Positions 48,880 through 49,779 of a stretch of DNA of 49,779 bases are shown here, one piece after another. The stretch lies in assembly GCA_910584575.1 (NCBI GenBank), contig CAJUBG010000026.1, positions 1 to 49,779 of the forward strand, written 5' to 3'. This stretch comes from an uncultured Dorea sp. Its GTDB lineage: Bacteria > Bacillota > Clostridia > Lachnospirales > Lachnospiraceae. How positions within the stretch are numbered: position 1 is the first letter of the stretch; each line of letters begins with the position of its first letter. A program made the translations under genes and the position numbers. The notes beneath the pieces are model-generated. The model worked only from the letters and a program-made list of their open reading frames with translations. It ran no database searches and was not told the origin of the DNA.

Positions 48880-49473
48880 TTATTTAGAATACAGCTCGAC
48901 AATCAACATCTCGTCTACGGGAACATCAATCGCATCGCGTCTCGGAAGCTCTTTTACGGTTCCCTTAAGATTCTCAAGGTCAGCGTCCAGCCACTCCGGT
49001 ACAAGGCGTCCTCCTGTAACTTCAACAATCTCCTTATATCTCGGAGAGCTTTTGTGCTTCTCTTTGATCTCGATCACATCCCCTGCCTTAGTCAGATAAG
49101 ACGGAATGTTAATCTGCTTTCCGTTCACAAGAACATGCTTGTGGTCAACAATCTGTCTTGCCTCACGCCTCGTTCTTGCAAGTCCCAAACGGAATACTAC
49201 GTTATCTAATCTTGTCTCAAGCAGTCTCATCAGGTTCTCACCTGTCATACCACTCATGCGCTGAGCCTTCTCGAAGTAGTTTCTGAAAGGCTTCTCTAAT
49301 ACGCCGTAGATGAATTTAGCTTTCTGCTTCTCACGTAACTGAAGGCCGTACTCGCTCATCTTTCTATTGGTTCTTTTTAACTGTCTGTTAGACTTCTTAT
49401 CAATTCCCAAATAAACCGGATCCATGCCAAGGGATCTGCATCTCTTAAGGACCGGAACTCTATTTACTGCCAT
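48880..49473 (-). CDS. rpsD: 30S ribosomal protein S4
   Basis: 197 residues, the short (zinc-ribbon-less) form of S4 of the low-GC Gram-positives. It has the S4 RNA-binding domain (RLDNVVFRLGLARTRREARQIV) and ends ELYSK. It binds 16S rRNA and nucleates small-subunit assembly. It sits 18 bases after rpsK. Confidence 0.98.
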   Translation of the reverse strand: MAVNRVPVLKRCRSLGMDPVYLGIDKKSNRQLKRTNRKMSEYGLQLREKQKAKFIYGVLEKPFRNYFEKAQRMSGMTGENLMRLLETRLDNVVFRLGLARTRREARQIVDHKHVLVNGKQINIPSYLTKAGDVIEIKEKHKSSPRYKEIVEVTGGRLVPEWLDADLENLKGTVKELPRRDAIDVPVDEMLIVELYSK

Positions 49474-49491
49474 ATTATTTATCCTCCTAAA

Positions 49492-49779
49492 TCAGACTCT
49501 TCTACGCTTCGGTGGACGGCATCCATTGTGTGGTACCGGAGTAACGTCCTTAATGCTTGTTACATCAATTCCGCATGCCTGAAGTGCACGGATTGCTGCC
49601 TCTCTACCTGAACCTGGTCCTTTTACCATAACATCAACGGATTTCAAACCATGTACCAATGCCGCCTTAGCTGCTGTCTCAGCCGCCATCTGTGCTGCAT
49701 AAGGGGTAGATTTCCTTGAACCTCTAAATCCCAGACCGCCTGCACTTGCCCATGAAAGTGCATTACCCTGTGCATCTGT
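49492..49779 (-). CDS. rpsK: 30S ribosomal protein S11 (5' end beyond window)
   Basis: Ninety-five codons plus stop are visible, in frame to the window edge (TDAQGNALSWASAGGLGFRG...). The C-terminus GIDVTSIKDVTPVPHNGCRPPKRRRV is the standard S11 tail. The first 30-35 residues are missing because of the window end. Confidence 0.97.
   Translation of the reverse strand, partial: TDAQGNALSWASAGGLGFRGSRKSTPYAAQMAAETAAKAALVHGLKSVDVMVKGPGSGREAAIRALQACGIDVTSIKDVTPVPHNGCRPPKRRRV

Noticed and set aside
1..49779. tRNA or rRNA genes, T-box or common riboswitches
   Set aside because: I looked through the intergenic regions and saw no cloverleaf, rRNA-like stretch or recognisable riboswitch; most gaps are under 100 bases.

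Overview
The window looks like the chromosome of an anaerobic, low-to-moderate GC Gram-positive of the class Clostridia, most likely a gut Lachnospiraceae. This is an inference from gene content, not a species call. It rests on an rpsK-rpsD-rpoA-rplQ block with a long insertion in L17, an [FeFe] hydrogenase next to a NuoF/GltD-like diaphorase, AGGAGG-type ribosome binding sites and sigma-A promoters. Nearly everything except four genes is on the minus strand.

Layout. 1-851 is a proline-iminopeptidase-like hydrolase with its own promoter, cut by the window edge. 951-26418 is one long co-directional run of tightly spaced or overlapping genes that builds and decorates a surface glycan. In transcription order it holds a pyruvyl transferase fused to an FrhB-like domain, an FrhB/SGNH-like/citrate-lyase-ligase-like fusion, a left-handed beta-helix acyltransferase, a beta-propeller-like protein, a radical SAM protein, two putative sulfotransferases, cysD, a cysN-cysC fusion, cysQ, a sulfate-binding lipoprotein, a fused CysT-CysW permease, cysA, a stand-alone Rossmann domain, a GT4 glycosyltransferase, two OCH1-like glycosyltransferases, a WbsX-like protein, a membrane-anchored Rossmann protein and a pentulose-phosphate epimerase. 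26.4-28.5 kb holds a TnpB-like protein without the RuvC catalytic residues, a possible guide-RNA region and a perfect 34-bp palindrome. 28.5-33.7 kb has an AAA-ATPase/PD-(D/E)XK protein and a SWIM-SNF2 pair. 33.8-37.2 kb has a marR-MATE operon behind a perfect consensus promoter and a membrane GGDEF protein. 37.3-43.5 kb has an amino-acid-type ABC transporter with a circularly permuted binding protein, uppP, a HAD phosphatase, a hypothetical protein and a cell-wall hydrolase. 43.5-49.8 kb has the hydrogenase pair and the ribosomal/RNA polymerase genes.

How it works together (inference). Sulfate is taken up by Sbp/CysTW/CysA, activated to PAPS by CysD and CysNC, used by the two sulfotransferases, and the by-product PAP is cleared by CysQ. 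No PAPS reductase or sulfite reductase is in the window, so the module reads as a glycan sulfation system rather than cysteine assimilation. Pyruvylation, acylation and sulfation enzymes lie beside four glycosyltransferase-type genes. Nine of these proteins share one small Rossmann-like module. Two genes carry nine-G homopolymers: in the acyltransferase the tract leaves the gene out of frame, which suggests phase variation of the decoration.
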